Counted from the stretch's first letter, positions 1 to 7,882 are shown. The stretch is DNA of 25,252 bases from DASVEE01 sp036399695 (GCA_036399695.1 DASWMP010000012.1:1-25252), one strand, 5' to 3'. The notes: generated from the letters alone by a model not told the origin. A program made the numbers and translations.

Positions 1-144
1 ATATTCGGCGGAATCTGAATGTGGGACAGACACTCCTGTCTGTCCGCGCCCGCAGGCGCCGGTTCATCGACGGCAGAACCAAGGGAGTAGATCGAAACGC
101 ACCGTTTTGAGACACCCTCCTTTCGCCACCGCACTCCGAGATCA
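1..144. repeat. Right part of a nested palindromic intergenic repeat, cut by the window start
   Basis: Positions 1-88 are identical to 9836-9923, and the match continues to the end of the element with four substitutions up to 120 and a small indel afterwards. It contains a 9-bp hairpin GGACAGACA/TGTCTGTCC, the right terminal sequence CCGTTTTGAGACACCCTCC (102-120), and the outer end CTCCGAGATC. The left half lies outside the window. It sits directly downstream of thiL, and its last bases form the thiL stop codon. Confidence 0.9.
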
Positions 145-1095
145 GAAATGATCGTAGCCGGCGGCTTCCAGCGGACGCGCCACGCCCTGCTCCCGGATCA
201 TCACCTCCGGCTCCCTGGTGATCCGGCCGATCGCATACACGGGCCGTCCCACGCGCGCGCTGAGTTGCGATTCCGGCAGTGACGCCGTGAACAGCAGCGC
301 GTACTCCTCACCGCCGTGCAGGACCACCTCCTGCGCGCGGACGTCCAGCGCGCGGGCCTGGTTCACCAGGTCGGGAAAGATGGGGATGCGTTCCCGCTCG
401 ATCTCCGCGCCGTAACCCGACGCCTCGCAGAGATGGTGCAGATCGGTCGAGAGGCCGTCCGACACGTCGATGCACGACGTGACCTCGGCGATCTTCGCCA
501 GCGCGAGGCCGAGGGCCAGCTCCGGCTCCGGATCGACATGGCGCCGCATCGCGGAGATGGCCAGCTCGCGATGCGCGTAGCCGGTCGGGCGCGGCGGATC
601 GCCTTCCAGCGACCAGCCGTTCATCAGCAGATGCAGCCCCGTCGCCGAGCCGCCGATCGGCCGCGAGAGGTAGACGCGGTCGCCCGGCTTCGCCCCGCTC
701 CGCAGCAAAGGCCGCGTCGCGATCCGGCCCACCGCCGTCACGGAGATCGTGAACTTCTCGGCGCGCGACAGATCGCCGCCGACGATCTCGATCCCATGCT
801 CCTTCGCCGCCCCGGCGAGCGCGTTGAGGAACGCGTCGATGTGCTCCATGGCCCAGGGAGGGAGGCCGAGCGCGACCACCGCGTAACGCGGCTCCGCCCC
901 CATGGCCGCCAGATCCGAGAGATTCACCGCCAGGCTTTTGCGGGCGATGAACGGCAGCGGGATGGCGCGGGTAAAGTCGACGTCCTCCACGAGCATGTCG
1001 CAGGTGACGACGTCGTCGCCGACGATGGCCGCGTCGTCGCCGATCTTGTCCGAGAAGAGCTCGCGCATCTTCGCGACGAGCTGCGCCTCACTCAC
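142..1095 (-). CDS. thiL: Thiamine-monophosphate kinase ThiL
   Basis: Phosphorylates thiamine monophosphate with ATP to give the active cofactor thiamine diphosphate, the last step of thiamine biosynthesis (family knowledge). The 317-residue product has the usual length. It shows the N-terminal KIGDDAAIV motif, a DMLVEDVDF metal and substrate segment, VGGDLSRA, and the IDVSDGLSTDL and HGGEEYALLFT motifs of the AIR-synthase/ThiL fold. The start is GTG at 1095, sharing four bases (GTGA) with the truA stop, so the two genes are translationally coupled in one minus-strand operon. The stop TGA (142-144) is made from the end of the palindromic repeat at 1-144. Cytoplasmic. Confidence 0.95.
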   Translation of the reverse strand: MSEAQLVAKMRELFSDKIGDDAAIVGDDVVTCDMLVEDVDFTRAIPLPFIARKSLAVNLSDLAAMGAEPRYAVVALGLPPWAMEHIDAFLNALAGAAKEHGIEIVGGDLSRAEKFTISVTAVGRIATRPLLRSGAKPGDRVYLSRPIGGSATGLHLLMNGWSLEGDPPRPTGYAHRELAISAMRRHVDPEPELALGLALAKIAEVTSCIDVSDGLSTDLHHLCEASGYGAEIERERIPIFPDLVNQARALDVRAQEVVLHGGEEYALLFTASLPESQLSARVGRPVYAIGRITREPEVMIREQGVARPLEAAGYDHF

Positions 1096-1895
1096 TTGCG
1101 CGCCCTGCGCGGCGCCGACGTCTCCACGGCCACGATCGGCTGCAGCGGCCGCACGAACTCCTCCCCTTCGTAGAGGATCGCTTCCAGGAAGAGCCCGGAC
1201 GGTGGCGCCGTCGGCTGGAACGGTTCGGCTTTCGGCTGCAGCATTGCCGCGAACTGCGCCGGCTTCAGGTTCCCGCGTCCCACTTCGACGAGACAGGCCG
1301 TGAGCTTGCGCACCATCTTCCAGAGAAAGTGCGACGCGGAGATGCGGAAGAGAATCAGGTCGCCGGCGCGCACGAGCTCCGCCTGCTCGACGACCACGAT
1401 GCGCGATTCATCCTTCGCCAGCCGCTTGTCGGTGAAGGCGGTGAAGTCGTGGCGCCCCGCGATCGACGCGGCCGCGGTCTGCATGGCCGCGAAATCGAGC
1501 CGGTCCTTGATCCACCAGACGAACGGCTTGGCGAACGCGGTGCGGCGCGTGGAGATCTGGTAGAGGTAGGTGCGGGAGAGCGCGTCGTGCCGCGCGTGGA
1601 AGTTGTCTTTGACGGCGCGCGCTTCCGTGATGTGGATGTCGTGCGGCAGCAGGTCGTTGATCTTCCGCATCAGCAGCAGCGGATCGTGCGCCTTCTTCGC
1701 GCGCAGATGCGCCACCTGCGCCGACGCATGGACGCCCGCGTCCGTACGCCCGGCGCCGCCGACGTCCACGTCCCCCAGCACCTGCGCGGCCGCGCGGATG
1801 AGGTGTCCCTGCACCGTTTTCTGCGTGTTCTCCTGCGTCTGCCAGCCGGAGTAGCGGGTGCCTTCGTATTCGATCGTCAATTTAAAGGTAGGCAA
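1092..1895 (-). CDS. truA: tRNA pseudouridine(38-40) synthase TruA
   Basis: Converts uridines 38-40 of the tRNA anticodon arm to pseudouridine (family knowledge). The catalytic motif GGAGRTDAGVHA is present with the nucleophilic Asp at about residue 52; FKLTIEYEGTRYSGWQTQ is the classic N-terminus. The open frame extends upstream to 2048, but that extension is antisense to the start of the next gene and matches nothing in TruA. I place the start at the TTG at 1895, giving 267 residues, normal for the family. There is no convincing ribosome-binding site, so the exact start is uncertain; a second TTG lies five codons further in. The last four bases overlap thiL. Confidence 0.93.
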   Translation of the reverse strand: MPTFKLTIEYEGTRYSGWQTQENTQKTVQGHLIRAAAQVLGDVDVGGAGRTDAGVHASAQVAHLRAKKAHDPLLLMRKINDLLPHDIHITEARAVKDNFHARHDALSRTYLYQISTRRTAFAKPFVWWIKDRLDFAAMQTAAASIAGRHDFTAFTDKRLAKDESRIVVVEQAELVRAGDLILFRISASHFLWKMVRKLTACLVEVGRGNLKPAQFAAMLQPKAEPFQPTAPPSGLFLEAILYEGEEFVRPLQPIVAVETSAPRRARK

Positions 1896-1955
1896 GGTGG
1901 GGAATCTTACTATCCGATGCCCCTCGGCGAACGTTTCAGTAGGGAGGAGAAAAGA

Positions 1956-3407
1956 ATGCAAACAAAGCTGCTCGTGCTCCTGGTCTCCCTTTTCCTTTCC
2001 GTCACCGCCGCCGCGCAGACACCCGATTACGACACCGAAAAGCCGCAACCGTCATCCTGTAACGAGCCGTTGCCGTACGAGGCGGAGCTGCCCCCGCCGC
2101 CCGAATTCGACGAGCCGATCAACGATCGGGCGCCGGAGCTCGGCTTCTACCCGCCGCGGGCCGGCACGCTGCAGGATCAGAAAGCGGCCGGCGAGACCTG
2201 CTACTGGGACGACGTCCCCATGGAGGACGACTACGAGAAGCGCGACACGGCGGAAGACGAGCAGGCGCGCCTGGCGATGCCCTGCGCCTTTCCGGCGTCC
2301 CTCACCGTCCAGGCCGGCGTGCCGGACAATTTCGCGGCGCCGCAGGATGCCGCAAGTCCCTCGGCGGCGATCACCGATGTCCTGGGGTTGATCCCCGCCT
2401 GGGACGGCTTCGACGGTCCGGGCTTCAACAGCCGCTTCGGCCATACGTTCAAGCCTTCGTTCCTGCTCGAAGCGCACTACCAGTCGGGATTGCTGACGAT
2501 TCACATCCGCCCGTCCGGCGACTTCCCGAACAATGACACGATCTCGCTGTGGGTGACGGACGGCAGCGGTGTGAATCTGCCGGGGTGGGGTGCGACGATC
2601 AGCAATCTCGCGCCGTTGACGCCCGGCCGCGAGACCACGCTGCAGCTCGATCTGCGCACGCTGGCGACGACGGGCGGCTCCACGATCCTGCGCGACCTCA
2701 ATCGCTGGGGCAATCTCAACGTCTACATTCAGGACGACGTGACCATCGACGACATGACGCTGAAGCTCGCGTGCACCGACAGCGCGACGCCGGCACCGCT
2801 GGTCGGCGTCATCCCGAACAGGGCCGGCGGCTGCGGGCCGTCGTCCAAGCAGTACGAGATCTACCTCGACAATGAAGACCGGAAGAACGCCAACGCCCGC
2901 GGCGGCTGGCTCGGCGGGATCAGATCGACCAACAACACGCTTTTCCGCGTCTGCGCCGTCGACGGCCGGGACTTCACAAACGCGGTGAAGGCCGGTGCGA
3001 ACTTCGCCGTGCTGGCACTCACTGCCAGTTGCCCCGACGGGTTCACCCGCTTCGACCGCCATCATGACAACGAGGACAACCGAACGGAGTCGTTTGACAC
3101 CGCACCGAGCGGCAGCCCCACCGGCACCGTCGGTCGGCAGGCGAACACGAACATGGCGTTCTGTGTCGCCACCGGCATCAGCAACGCGCCGAATTCGGCG
3201 TTCCCCGATCTGGGCTTCGAGTACGGCGTCTGGGGCGGCAGCGATGCCCGCCGGACACCCTGGGCCTGGGCCCTGGCTCGCGGCTGGCTGTACCTCGACG
3301 ATGAGGACAACCGCAATGCGAATCAACCGGCCAGCGGTCCGGCGTACACGAACAGCTTCGTGGAGTTGGGGAACAACACGCGGTACCACGTCTCGCGCGT
3401 GAAGTGA
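1956..3407 (+). CDS. Secreted protein of unknown function with DNEDNRNAN-type repeats
   Basis: I do not recognise a family. The start at 1956 follows a strong Shine-Dalgarno sequence (GGGAGGAGAAAAGA) and opens with a signal peptide of about 21 residues ending TAAAQ. Next comes an acidic, proline-rich stretch (residues about 22-110), then a middle domain rich in beta-type sequence, then a C-terminal region with an acidic motif three times: YLDNEDRKNANA (about residue 302), HHDNEDNRTES (about 369) and YLDDEDNRNANQ (about 446). The spacing of roughly 70-75 residues suggests repeated beta units, perhaps calcium-binding, but that is inference. Total 483 residues. It diverges from truA and ends at a perfect hairpin (3415-3448). 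Confidence 0.8.
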   Translation: MQTKLLVLLVSLFLSVTAAAQTPDYDTEKPQPSSCNEPLPYEAELPPPPEFDEPINDRAPELGFYPPRAGTLQDQKAAGETCYWDDVPMEDDYEKRDTAEDEQARLAMPCAFPASLTVQAGVPDNFAAPQDAASPSAAITDVLGLIPAWDGFDGPGFNSRFGHTFKPSFLLEAHYQSGLLTIHIRPSGDFPNNDTISLWVTDGSGVNLPGWGATISNLAPLTPGRETTLQLDLRTLATTGGSTILRDLNRWGNLNVYIQDDVTIDDMTLKLACTDSATPAPLVGVIPNRAGGCGPSSKQYEIYLDNEDRKNANARGGWLGGIRSTNNTLFRVCAVDGRDFTNAVKAGANFAVLALTASCPDGFTRFDRHHDNEDNRTESFDTAPSGSPTGTVGRQANTNMAFCVATGISNAPNSAFPDLGFEYGVWGGSDARRTPWAWALARGWLYLDDEDNRNANQPASGPAYTNSFVELGNNTRYHVSRVK

Positions 3408-3414
3408 CGCATGG

Positions 3415-3448
3415 ATCACGGTCCGGAGGGGCTCCTCCGGACCGTGAT
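3415..3448 (+). terminator. Perfect 15-bp hairpin after the secreted-protein gene
   Basis: The arms 3415-3429 (ATCACGGTCCGGAGG) and 3434-3448 pair perfectly around a four-base loop. It lies 7 bases after the stop of the upstream gene and 16 bases before the next start. There is no U-run after it, so it is either a weak or factor-assisted terminator, or a processing or stabilising hairpin. Confidence 0.6.
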
Positions 3449-3464
3449 ACCCTCCGCGGCCGGT

Positions 3465-3776
3465 ATGCGCCCCACCTCCTACCAGGTTCTCGGAGACCTC
3501 TTCGTCGTCCTCTGGGACGACGGCCACGAGTCGTACTACCCGCTCGAAGAGCTGCGCCGCGCCTGCCCCTGCGCGGTCTGCAGCGGTGAGCCCGACCTCT
3601 TCGGCCGGATGGCCGGCGGGCTCCCGCAGCGCTACCGCCCGGAGTCGTTCCAGCTCGCGTCCATCTCCTCGGTCGGCAACTACGCCCTGCAGCCAAACTG
3701 GGCCGATGGCCACGAATGGGGCATCTGGACCTACGAACGCCTGCGCGCCCTCTGCCCCTGCTGCAAGACGGAGTAG
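3465..3776 (+). CDS. DUF971 family protein
   Basis: A 103-residue protein of the DUF971 / gamma-butyrobetaine-hydroxylase-like N-terminal domain family. Visible family signature: VLWDDGHESYYPLEELR, then CPCAVCSGE (about residues 35-43), an NYALQPNWADGHEWGIWTYERLR segment read here in two parts around GHEWGIW, and a terminal CPCC. The cysteine clusters suggest metal binding. Stand-alone members are often found near Fe-S cluster assembly genes, but none is in this window, so the role is unknown. The open frame reaches back to 3411 but that part is the upstream hairpin; ATG 3465 gives the family-like N-terminus. Confidence 0.85.
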   Translation: MRPTSYQVLGDLFVVLWDDGHESYYPLEELRRACPCAVCSGEPDLFGRMAGGLPQRYRPESFQLASISSVGNYALQPNWADGHEWGIWTYERLRALCPCCKTE

Positions 3777-3791
3777 CGGCCGCACGCCGCC

Positions 3792-3913
3792 GAGTTTGGA
3801 GTGCGGCAGCGATGCTTCATCAACTGCCGCTTTCGTATAGCCGCAGCGGGCGAGCTGCGGCCCTCATGGTGCACCAGCCGGGTGGCAGCTCGTCGCTGCC
3901 GCACTCCAAACTC
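3792..3913. repeat. Palindromic repeat with 21-bp arms (GGAGTGCGG type)
   Basis: The arms at 3792-3812 and 3893-3913 are perfect 21-bp inverted copies containing TTTGGAGTGCGGCAGCGA. The 80-base middle holds a smaller hairpin CCGCAG/CTGCGG at 3841-3860. It lies between two convergent genes (DUF971 and the 30-residue protein). GGAGTGCGG is shared with the ends of the elements at 9651 and 15062. Confidence 0.85.
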
Positions 3914-3919
3914 CCCGCC

Positions 3920-4012
3920 TCAGCGCATCGCCACGTACACGATCACCGTCAGCACGCCGAGAACGAAGCCGATGATCGCGTAGCGGGCGGTGGGGGTCAG
4001 TTTGTCGAACAT
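3920..4012 (-). CDS. 30-residue single-span membrane protein
   Basis: Too short for ordinary gene callers. ATG at 4012 is preceded by a strong ribosome-binding site (AAGGGAGGAAGC) lying in the 18-base gap after the arcC stop. The peptide starts MFDKLTPTARYAI, runs through a hydrophobic helix IIGFVLGVLTVIVYVAM (about residues 13-29) and ends in Arg, the layout of a single transmembrane micro-protein with a cytoplasmic N-terminus. It is the third gene of the arcA-arcC block. No family is recognised. The strong RBS, operon position and membrane-helix composition support it being real; a role tied to arginine or carbamoyl-phosphate metabolism is only a guess from position. Confidence 0.7.
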   Translation of the reverse strand: MFDKLTPTARYAIIGFVLGVLTVIVYVAMR

Positions 4013-4030
4013 GCTTCCTCCCTTCGTCTT

Positions 4031-4987
4031 TTACGGGACGATCAACGTCCCGTTTTTGCCTTCGAGCGCTTCGCGGAGCACTTCGACGTCGGTGATCAGG
4101 ACGTCTTTGCCGCTCGCGCGGACGAACTGAATCGCGGACTGCACCTTCGGCCCCATCGAGCCGGGGGGGAACTGGCCGTCGGCGTGGTGCTGCTCCGCTT
4201 CGGCCACCGTGATCCGGTCGAGGTACTGCTGCGTCGGTTTGCCGAAGTCGATCGCCACCTTCGGCACGCCCGTCAGGATGATGAAGACGTCAGCCGCGAG
4301 CTTCGCGGCGAGGAGCGACGACGCGAAATCCTTGTCGATGACGGCTTCGATGCCGCGCCACGCGTTATCACGGCCGCGCACCACCGGGATCCCTCCGCCG
4401 CCGGCCGCGATCACCACCGACGCGGTGTCGAGCATGTGCTCGATCGTGTTCAGGTTCAGGATCGTCAGCGGACGTGGCGACGGCACGACGTGACGCCAGC
4501 CGCGGCCTGAGTCCTCGCGCATCGTCCAGCCGAGATCGCGCTCCAGCGCTTCGGCGCGGTACCTCGTGAAGAACGGTCCGATCGGCTTGGTCGGCCGTTT
4601 GAAGGCCGGGTCGTTCGCGTCGACTTCCACCTCCGTGAGGATCGTCGCCACTTCGCCGCCGACGCCGATGGCGTCCAGACGGTTGCGCAGCGCCTGCTGC
4701 AGCATGAAGCCGATCGACCCTTCGGTCTGGGCCACGGCGACGTCGAGCGTCTGCGGCGGGATCTTCGTCGAGGCTTCTTCCGCCTGCACCAGGATGTTGC
4801 CGACCTGCGGCCCGTTGCCGTGGACGACGATCATCTTGTAGCCGTGGCGGACGATCTCCGCGAGCCAGCGCGCGGCCTGCTTGGCGCGCGCGATCTGTTC
4901 TTCCTGCGTGCCGCGGTCTTCGGGGCGCAGCAGGGCGTTACCGCCGAAGGCGACGAGTGCGAGTTTGTAATCCCGTGGATTTGCCAA
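4031..4987 (-). CDS. arcC: Carbamate kinase ArcC
   Basis: Catalyses carbamoyl phosphate + ADP to ATP + carbamate, the ATP-yielding last step of the arginine deiminase pathway; in the reverse sense it makes carbamoyl phosphate. The 318 residues match the family. Motifs seen: ALVAFGGNALL near the N-terminus, VVHGNGPQVGN, PPQTLDVAVAQTEGSIG, VVIAAGGGGIPV, FIILTGV and FPPGSMGPKV, all typical of the amino-acid-kinase fold of ArcC. The start codon is TTG at 4987, only 3 bases after the arcA stop, so it is translated from the arcA transcript. Ornithine carbamoyltransferase (arcB), which should supply carbamoyl phosphate, is not next to it. Confidence 0.95.
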   Translation of the reverse strand: MANPRDYKLALVAFGGNALLRPEDRGTQEEQIARAKQAARWLAEIVRHGYKMIVVHGNGPQVGNILVQAEEASTKIPPQTLDVAVAQTEGSIGFMLQQALRNRLDAIGVGGEVATILTEVEVDANDPAFKRPTKPIGPFFTRYRAEALERDLGWTMREDSGRGWRHVVPSPRPLTILNLNTIEHMLDTASVVIAAGGGGIPVVRGRDNAWRGIEAVIDKDFASSLLAAKLAADVFIILTGVPKVAIDFGKPTQQYLDRITVAEAEQHHADGQFPPGSMGPKVQSAIQFVRASGKDVLITDVEVLREALEGKNGTLIVP

Positions 4988-4990
4988 GCG

Positions 4991-6256
4991 TCAGAGGTCC
5001 TCGCGCTCGAGCGGCATGGTCATGCAGCGCGGACCGCCGCGCGCGCGCGACAGCTCGTGTCCCGGAATCTGCAGCGCGTACTTTTTATTGGTCCACGTCT
5101 CGAGCTCGGTGCGTCCGAGGAGCAGGTCGTCCTCGTACACGATGTGGTACTTGTGTTTCGCCAGTTCCTCGGCCGTGCGCACGTTGCGCTCGTACATCAG
5201 GATTATGCCCGGCGCGAGCGCGAACGCATTCGCGCCGTCGGTCCACTGCTCGCGCTGCTGGTCGACGGCGAGCGCGCCGCCGCAGTAGATCGGCTCGAGG
5301 TCGAAGCCTTTCTTGCGCAGCGCGCCGAGGAGCGATTTCTGTTCCGAGTAGGCGAAGACTTTCTTCGTCAGGTCGACGGTCGTCACCTTCGCCGCCTGCT
5401 TGCCGTCCGGCAGGATGACGGGCGGATAGATCAGGCACTCGTGGCGGTTGATGAAGGTGAAGACGGTGTCGAGATGCATCATCGAGCGGGTCTTCGGCAT
5501 CTCGACGATGATCACGCTCTTCACGCCGGCCTTCGACGCCTTGAGCGCATCCATCAGCGCTTCGACACCGCTGCGGTTCGTCCGCTCGGTGACGCCGACG
5601 AGCAGCAGGTCGCGGCGCGGCACGAGGACGTCGCCCCCTTCGAGCGACGGGATGCGCTTCGGCATCGGCCGTTCGCGCTCCGTCTCCATGAAGTCGACCC
5701 AGAACATGTCGCGGTCGCGGAACGTCGGGTGGTACTGGAAGATGTACTTCGACAGCAGCGACTCGCGGCGGCGTGCCTGCGTGGCCATCGAGGAGATGAC
5801 GACCTTGTCGCCGAGGACGACCTGCGGATCGCGGGTGAAGAAGAAGTTCGGGATCGGGAAGAGCTCGAACTGCGGCAGCTCGCCGGAGCCGGTGTCGCGT
5901 GCGATACCGGCGATCATGACCTCGGCGAGCATGGCCGGCGGCTGTTCGAGCAGCTCGGACACGAGGCGCCGCCGCAGGCCGTTGCGCTTGCCGAGGTCGC
6001 GCACGATCAGCTCGCGGATGTCCTCGTCCTCGAGTGTTTCCTCCAGCATGTCCTGCAGGTCGTAGACGTCGTCCGCGATGAAGCGGATGAGCTGCTGGAA
6101 GCGGCGGTGCTCCTCGCGAGCGACAGTGCCGTAGAGGATGTCGTCGAAGAGAAGCTGAGCCATCATCGGCGGGATCATGAGGTCGATCTCGCGGCCCGGG
6201 AGGTGCACCAGCACGCTCTTCAGCCTGCCGATCTCGCTCGTAACGTTCAGTCGCAT
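4991..6256 (-). CDS. arcA: Arginine deiminase ArcA
   Basis: Hydrolyses L-arginine to citrulline and ammonia. The 421 residues match the family, and all expected catalytic residues are visible: Asp143 in FFTRDP, Glu206 in LEGGD, His261 and Asp263 in MMHLDTVF, and the nucleophile Cys411 in GGPRCMTMPL. The start ATG 6256 has no obvious Shine-Dalgarno sequence. It is the first gene of a minus-strand block with arcC and a 30-residue membrane protein. It diverges from the TPR gene with 54 bases between, so both promoters must be packed there or overlap the coding starts. No arginine/ornithine antiporter is seen nearby, so the gene set here is partial. Confidence 0.96.
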   Translation of the reverse strand: MRLNVTSEIGRLKSVLVHLPGREIDLMIPPMMAQLLFDDILYGTVAREEHRRFQQLIRFIADDVYDLQDMLEETLEDEDIRELIVRDLGKRNGLRRRLVSELLEQPPAMLAEVMIAGIARDTGSGELPQFELFPIPNFFFTRDPQVVLGDKVVISSMATQARRRESLLSKYIFQYHPTFRDRDMFWVDFMETERERPMPKRIPSLEGGDVLVPRRDLLLVGVTERTNRSGVEALMDALKASKAGVKSVIIVEMPKTRSMMHLDTVFTFINRHECLIYPPVILPDGKQAAKVTTVDLTKKVFAYSEQKSLLGALRKKGFDLEPIYCGGALAVDQQREQWTDGANAFALAPGIILMYERNVRTAEELAKHKYHIVYEDDLLLGRTELETWTNKKYALQIPGHELSRARGGPRCMTMPLEREDL

Positions 6257-6310
6257 GCGCCGCGCATTCTACCCACCCGGCGGAATCGGCGTAAGATCAC
6301 GAGTGGTCTG

Positions 6311-7195
6311 ATGCGCGTCCTTCTCGCTCTCGCGCTCGTTCCGGCGCTGCTTGCCGCCACCCCACGGGTGAGCTTCGTCCGCACTTTGCCCGCCCCTCGC
6401 GACCTCGGCAGCTCCGAGCATCTGGCGGTCATTTATGCCATTGGTGACCATCGCCAGGTGACAACATTCGTCGACATCTTCGTCGGCCACACGAATGACA
6501 CCGGGCTGCTGCGGGTAGAGGACGCCACGCGCCAGGCGCTCCACTTCGTCGGCGAGAAGCCGAACCCCGCCGAGGCCCGCAAGCTGAGCCAGCTCCACCC
6601 GGCCGACGCCTACCTGGGGGTCAAGAACTTCACCTGCACGGCCAAGCCTGCCGGCGGCGAGACGAGCTTCTACGACGTGGACGGCAAACGGGTGAAGCGC
6701 CGCCGCGTCTGGATCGAAGCCATCTGCGAAGCGCGCGTGGACGTGCTGGCGGCGACGGATCTCCGGCGGACGTCTTCCTTCACGGCCAAGGGAGAAGCGG
6801 CCTCGGCACGGGTGACCGACCTGACGGACGAGGAGCGGAAGGAAGCGCTGGACCAGGCCGCCCGCTACGCCGCCATCGACGCCAGCCAGCAGATCACCCC
6901 ACGACGCGTCCGCGAGTCGGTGGTCCTGGACGAGACAGCCCCCGCCTTCGCCGACGCCATGGTCATGATCGCCGCCGACCGCCTCACCGACGCCCGCGCC
7001 ATCTGGGAGACCGCCCTCCGCAAACACCGCACCTCAGCCCCCCTCCACTACAACCTCGGCGCCGTCTGCGAAGCCATCGGCGACCTCCCCGCCGCCCGCC
7101 GCCACTTCGAACGTGCGAGCCAACTGTCGCCGGAAGAAAAGCGGTACCGGGTGGAGTACGAGTTGTTTCTGAAGCGGAGGGTGGGGGCGCGGTAG
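6311..7195 (+). CDS. Secreted TPR-containing protein
   Basis: A 294-residue protein. ATG 6311 opens a signal peptide (MRVLLALALVPALLAATP). The open frame runs far upstream (antisense to arcA), but only this start gives a sensible N-terminus. Residues about 20-200 form an unrecognised domain with two cysteines (NFTCTAK, EAICEARVD). The C-terminal about 70 residues are a tetratricopeptide unit: ARAIWETALRKHRTSAPLHYNLGAV followed by GDLPAARRHFERASQLSPEE. It probably acts in the periplasm or at the envelope as a protein-binding factor; specific role unknown. It converges on hsp20 across a heptamer inverted repeat. Confidence 0.82.
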   Translation: MRVLLALALVPALLAATPRVSFVRTLPAPRDLGSSEHLAVIYAIGDHRQVTTFVDIFVGHTNDTGLLRVEDATRQALHFVGEKPNPAEARKLSQLHPADAYLGVKNFTCTAKPAGGETSFYDVDGKRVKRRRVWIEAICEARVDVLAATDLRRTSSFTAKGEAASARVTDLTDEERKEALDQAARYAAIDASQQITPRRVRESVVLDETAPAFADAMVMIAADRLTDARAIWETALRKHRTSAPLHYNLGAVCEAIGDLPAARRHFERASQLSPEEKRYRVEYELFLKRRVGAR

Positions 7196-7213
7196 GGGCG
7201 GTGCTGCGCACCG

Positions 7214-7316
7214 GTTGTTGGTTTTTGGTTTTTGGTTCTTGGTTGGGGAACCGAAGACCGCAACAGGCCCCGCCTCCCGTCCCCCCACCAAAAACCAAAA
7301 ACCAACAACCAACAAC
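7214..7316. repeat. Heptamer inverted repeat, flavour GTTGTTG/GTTTTTG
   Basis: The left arm 7214-7248 is five head-to-tail heptamers (GTTGTTG, GTTTTTG twice, GTTCTTG, GTTGGGG). The right arm 7289-7316 is four complementary heptamers (CAAAAAC, CAACAAC). They flank about 40 unrelated bases. The register is exactly 7 throughout. It lies between convergent genes. Confidence 0.9.
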
Positions 7317-7322
7317 CAGCCT

Positions 7323-7357
7323 CTAAAAACCAACGGCCGGCATCGCTGCCGGCCGTT
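7323..7357 (-). terminator. Intrinsic terminator of hsp20
   Basis: A perfect 10-bp stem AACGGCCGGC (7332-7341) pairs with 7348-7357 around a 6-base loop. Read on the minus strand it is followed by GGTTTTTAG, a U-run. It starts about 20 bases after the hsp20 stop. Confidence 0.8.
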
Positions 7358-7378
7358 CCGTGAACCCCTGATCCACTC

Positions 7379-7816
7379 TCAGGCTTCAATCTGCTGCTTG
7401 CTGCCCGCGTTGATCTCGATCTGGCGAGGACGGGCCTCTTCCTTCTTCGGGATCTCGATCTCGAGGACGCCGTTGCGGTAGTTGGCGACGATCTGCGAGG
7501 CGTCGACGCTGCGGGGCAGCGTGAAGGCGCGGGTGAAGCTGCCGTAGGAGCGCTCGATGCGGTGGTAGTTCCGCTCGTCGGTGCGCTCGAACTGGCGCTC
7601 ACCGCTGACCGTGAGCAGGCCGTCCTCGAAGCTGATGCGGAGATCCTTCTCCTCCATCCCCGGGACTTCCACCTTCACGAGGATGCGGTTCTGCTCTTCG
7701 GCCACGTCCACCGGCGGGTTCCAGGCGCCGTTGGTCAGCGTGGTCTCGTCGAAGAACGGATAGCGGAAGAAGGGCTCGAAGAAACGGGGCTGAGTACGAC
7801 GAATCATGAACGTCAT
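7379..7816 (-). CDS. Hsp20 family small heat-shock protein
   Basis: ATP-independent chaperone that holds unfolding proteins in large oligomers. The 145 residues contain an alpha-crystallin domain from about residue 32 (PPVDVAEEQNRILVKVEVPG) through GLLTVSGER to the conserved YRNGVLEIEIPKKE near residue 115-128, then a short tail. The start at 7816 is chosen because AAGGAGG lies eight bases upstream; an internal ATG at 7807 is possible. Single-gene unit with its own promoter (7883-7911), a short inverted repeat in the leader and an intrinsic terminator. Cytoplasmic. Confidence 0.95.
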   Translation of the reverse strand: MTFMIRRTQPRFFEPFFRYPFFDETTLTNGAWNPPVDVAEEQNRILVKVEVPGMEEKDLRISFEDGLLTVSGERQFERTDERNYHRIERSYGSFTRAFTLPRSVDASQIVANYRNGVLEIEIPKKEEARPRQIEINAGSKQQIEA

Positions 7817-7846
7817 GGCTGATTCCTCCTTGTTTCTTGTTGCTAT

Positions 7847-7865
7847 GTGAGTCTTACTGACTCAC
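7847..7865 (-). promoter_or_regulatory. Short inverted repeat in the hsp20 leader
   Basis: GTGAGTC and GACTCAC form a perfect 7-bp inverted repeat with a 5-base spacer. It lies between the -10 box and the start codon, so it is an operator candidate or a small leader hairpin. It does not match the CIRCE consensus (TTAGCACTC-N9-GAGTGCTAA). Confidence 0.45.
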
Positions 7866-7882
7866 TCGTACTGGATAACCAG

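Noticed and set aside
1896..2048. N-terminal extension of TruA
   Set aside because: It is antisense to the signal peptide of the divergent gene and does not resemble TruA.
2052..3785. 577-residue minus-strand open frame
   Set aside because: It is the antisense shadow of the secreted-protein and DUF971 genes.
4820..6310. Long plus-strand open frame upstream of the TPR gene
   Set aside because: It is antisense to arcA. The signal peptide starting at 6311 marks the true start.
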